IMG/VR virus record: IMGVR_UViG_3300013126_000067
Location: 1 to 43,743 of that record
DNA from: a virus
Direction: 5' to 3' (one strand)
Length of the DNA: 43,743 nucleotides
Part shown: one piece after another, positions 42,215 through 43,743 of the stretch
Layout: each line of letters starts with the position of its first letter
How positions within the stretch are numbered: position 1 is the stretch's first letter
Notes under the pieces: generated by a model
The model's input: the letters and a program-made list of their open reading frames with translations, nothing else
The model's database searches: none
Told to the model about the DNA's origin: nothing
Position numbers and translations under genes: made by a program

Positions 42215-42849
42215 TCACGCTCGCTGATTTCTTCTTCCTCTTCTTCCATCTGTTCCAACCGCTCCAAACTGCGCTTTTTCTTCAGAATGTGCATATTGGC
42301 AGATTTAGTATCAACCCCAAATTCATGATGATTCACCTCGTCCATCATGGTTTCAAACCGGCTATCCATGTACTTCTGCATGGCAATCGGCTGGATCCAA
42401 AAATCATCCGACATGTTCACGTTCATTTCTTCACATTTCTTTTCAATCAAATCAATTGATTCGATCAAACAAAGCCAGCGGGCAAATTCAGCTTTCTTCA
42501 TTTCCACACGGGCCGGACGATTGTTAAGGGTCATTTCCAATGAAATTTGATTATGGGTCTTTTTCGGATCATGTGAACTGTTGATCAATATGGTTTCTTG
42601 TAAAATTTTATATTCTTTTTTGTTCACATTCAGCTGGGCCATACGACCAAGGAAAACCATGGGAAGTGTGAACATTTGACCGGAAGTGGAATTGTTGGCT
42701 TGCTTTCCGATCACATTTTGGATGTCATACCATTCATCGCTGGTCATTTGCACTCGGGCAGAACGACCCTGCAAATCCAAATCCAGAATAATGTTTTGAG
42801 TGTTATTAATTTCGGGGTTGAGACTGATCGTGGATGTATTGTTGAACAT
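42193..42849 (-). CDS. Unrecognised protein with three internal repeats
   Basis: 218 residues from ATG 42849, inside the 3' end of the preceding gene (44-nt overlap). A start at 42885 is in frame but overlaps more. Residues about 22-47, 64-88 and 104-128 are three copies of a unit with consensus L-x-G-R-x-A-R-V-x-M-x-x-x-E-[WYF], followed by a helix. The C-terminal 45 residues are helix ending in a run of seven acidic residues. No enzyme motif. It might be a regulatory or virion-assembly protein; function unknown. Confidence 0.7.
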   Translation of the reverse strand: MFNNTSTISLNPEINNTQNIILDLDLQGRSARVQMTSDEWYDIQNVIGKQANNSTSGQMFTLPMVFLGRMAQLNVNKKEYKILQETILINSSHDPKKTHNQISLEMTLNNRPARVEMKKAEFARWLCLIESIDLIEKKCEEMNVNMSDDFWIQPIAMQKYMDSRFETMMDEVNHHEFGVDTKSANMHILKKKRSLERLEQMEEEEEEISERDQSLCTS

Positions 42850-43240
42850 ATGCAGCCAAAATACAGAAAAGCAGAGGGACGTCAAGCTTTATCTTAAGTT
42901 CACTCATGATACTGAATGCGGCTGATACAGATTCATAAATTTTATGCACCACAAAACTTTTCCGGTCCAAACCTTCTGGTTTTTGTATACTCAATTTTTT
43001 ATATTCTTGAAAGATTTCATCAAAAAAATCCATAATGATGCGTTCTGAATCATTCAGATTCTTCTTTTTGGTCCGAAATATTTTATATAAATTATAATAA
43101 TCTGGTCCTTTTTTAATGAAAAAATTAGCAAGCTCTTCATCAAACCCTTGCATCCAGTTTTCATTTTTTACTGTGGAAAGTGGAACAACGCTGCTACTGG
43201 TCACACTTTTGGCAATTTGAAAAAGAAGATTATTATTCAT
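42806..43240 (-). CDS. Unrecognised helical protein
   Basis: 144 residues, mainly helical: FFIKKGPDYYNLYKIFRTKK (40-59), SERIIMDFFDEIFQEYKKLS (65-84) and a hydrophobic final helix KLDVPLLFCILAAYVQQYIH that may be buried or membrane-associated. Its ATG overlaps the preceding stop by 8 nt, and its own end overlaps the next gene by 44 nt, so the three genes form one tightly packed operon. No family recognised. Confidence 0.65.
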   Translation of the reverse strand: MNNNLLFQIAKSVTSSSVVPLSTVKNENWMQGFDEELANFFIKKGPDYYNLYKIFRTKKKNLNDSERIIMDFFDEIFQEYKKLSIQKPEGLDRKSFVVHKIYESVSAAFSIMSELKIKLDVPLLFCILAAYVQQYIHDQSQPRN

Positions 43241-43652
43241 CTTTCAGATTCAATGGAAGGGCATCCAAGGATTGGGCAACTACCGGTTCGGTATTCAGGG
43301 CAGTACCAAGCTTCACATAAACAGAAACCTTCTTTTCACATTTGGGACAATCATAAATTGTTCCTTCCTGAAGATCGATTGGAACAAAACATTTATGCTT
43401 ATCCATGCATGGGCAAGTAAGCTCAAATCCTCGTTTGTTATATTCCTGTTCCAACTCCAGATCCACTTTTTTCAGTTGAAGACCGTAACGTACGATTGCA
43501 AATTTCCTGAATCCAAAATCAATTGCATATTGCAATCCCACTGAAAACAATGATGCAAAGAAATAGGGCCAAAACCCCGAAACACCCAACGAATACAGGA
43601 TGCCGCAGGCAGCAATTGGAAGACTTAAAAATATGAATATTCTAAATGTCAT
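43233..43652 (-). CDS. Membrane protein with C-terminal zinc ribbon
   Basis: 139 residues. Two hydrophobic segments at about 3-22 (FRIFIFLSLPIAACGILYSL) and 26-44 (GFWPYFFASLFSVGLQYAI) are followed by a charged helix and a zinc-ribbon-like motif with C80, C82, C88, C102 and C105 (CPC...C...CPKC). The likely topology is two membrane helices with a cytoplasmic metal-binding tail. It begins by TAATG overlap with the truncated upstream gene, and its GAGGG ribosome-binding site lies in a hairpin. A host-membrane or assembly-site function is possible; not assigned. Confidence 0.7.
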   Translation of the reverse strand: MTFRIFIFLSLPIAACGILYSLGVSGFWPYFFASLFSVGLQYAIDFGFRKFAIVRYGLQLKKVDLELEQEYNKRGFELTCPCMDKHKCFVPIDLQEGTIYDCPKCEKKVSVYVKLGTALNTEPVVAQSLDALPLNLKDE

Positions 43653-43743
43653 TAGCCCTCTAAAATTTTATTTAGAGGGTCTACGGTTTCTTCAAGTATC
43701 TTCTGGGCTTTTTGTATCTTTTCTATGACTTGTTCCAATTGAT
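43652..43743 (-). CDS. Partial gene, C-terminal 29 residues
   Basis: The frame enters from the right edge of the window and ends at TAA 43654-43652. The visible part reads QLEQVIEKIQKAQKILEETV then DPLNKILEG, a charged amphipathic helix, perhaps coiled coil. The stop overlaps the next ATG as TAATG. The last 8 codons contain the hairpin with the TCTAAATA box. Identity unknown. Confidence 0.65.
   Translation of the reverse strand, partial: QLEQVIEKIQKAQKILEETVDPLNKILEG
43656..43679 (-). promoter_or_regulatory. Hairpin containing late box and zinc-ribbon gene ribosome-binding site
   Basis: Perfect 9-bp stem with a 6-nt loop at the end of the truncated gene. The minus-strand 5' arm and loop hold TCTAAATA (43669-43676) and the 3' arm holds GAGGG, 4 nt before the ATG at 43652. 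Predicted +1 (43663) is within the hairpin, so late transcripts would free the ribosome-binding site. Confidence 0.55.

Noticed and set aside
43656-43679. Hairpin as a transcription terminator
   Set aside because: No U-tract follows on the minus strand and it overlaps coding sequence and a ribosome-binding site.
1-43743. tRNA genes, CRISPR array, insertion sequences or integrase
   Set aside because: No cloverleaf, spaced direct-repeat array, transposase or recombinase was seen.
1-43743. Bacteroidetes host suggested by weak ribosome-binding sites
   Set aside because: Clear Shine-Dalgarno sites occur at operon-internal genes (gp4, 12258, gp23), and the weak ones are explained by promoter-fused starts.

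Overview
The window is a 43.7-kb piece of the virion-structure region of an AT-rich, T4-like myovirus (contractile-tailed caudovirus). Recognisable T4-type products are prohead protease gp21, scaffold gp22, major capsid protein gp23, head-completion nuclease gp4, baseplate wedge gp6 and gp25, clamp loader gp44, tail sheath gp18, tail tube gp19, large terminase gp17 and neck gp14. More distant matches are gp13, gp16, gp26/gp51, gp27, gp29, gp48, gp53, gp54 and gp67/68. No tRNA, integrase, transposase or CRISPR array was seen, and coding is nearly continuous: no stretch above about 300 bases lacks a gene. The host cannot be read from the sequence.

Layout. 1-6.3 kb (minus strand): a truncated virion-type gene, a small coiled-coil/membrane protein, a candidate internal head protein, then the head module gp23, gp22, a 49-codon gp67/68-like gene, gp21, gp4, a gp13-like neck protein and a fibrous 14-residue-repeat protein. 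6.3-20.5 kb (minus): six large virion proteins rich in beta-propeller, LamG-like and PKD folds, probably baseplate periphery or receptor-binding apparatus. 20.5-33.4 kb (mostly minus): gp6, gp25, hub, tube-initiator, tape-measure and hub-assembly genes. This block is broken by two plus-strand genes, one of them a candidate small terminase, and by minus-strand gp44. 33.4-39.1 kb (minus): gp19, a Dps-like protein, gp18, a second tube-like protein and gp17. 39.1-42.2 kb (plus): a basic protein, a strongly acidic protein, a nucleotidyltransferase and gp14. 42.2-43.7 kb (minus): four unrecognised genes, one a zinc-ribbon membrane protein and one truncated by the window edge.

Regulation. A T4 late-promoter-like octamer (consensus NNTAAATA, often TATAAATA) precedes most promoter-proximal genes, typically 5-8 nt before the start codon. 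With T4 late-promoter geometry, transcription would begin on or within about 3 nt of the start codon, so most late operons should be headed by leaderless or nearly leaderless mRNAs. Genes inside operons instead use Shine-Dalgarno sites or stop/start overlaps. gp44, expected to be expressed earlier, has no such box. In two places the box lies in the 5' arm of a hairpin whose 3' arm carries the ribosome-binding site, an arrangement like T4 lysozyme gene e. One of these precedes a gp54-like gene that seems to start at AUU.

Possible new biology. Four otherwise unrelated proteins (starts 689 minus, 22851 plus, 39706 plus, 40401 plus) have N-termini like T4 internal-protein capsid-targeting peptides ending in an L-x-E site for the gp21 protease. 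One is a nucleotidyltransferase, suggesting a packaged and possibly injected enzyme. A Dps-like protein with an intact ferroxidase-type residue pattern sits between the sheath and tube genes.
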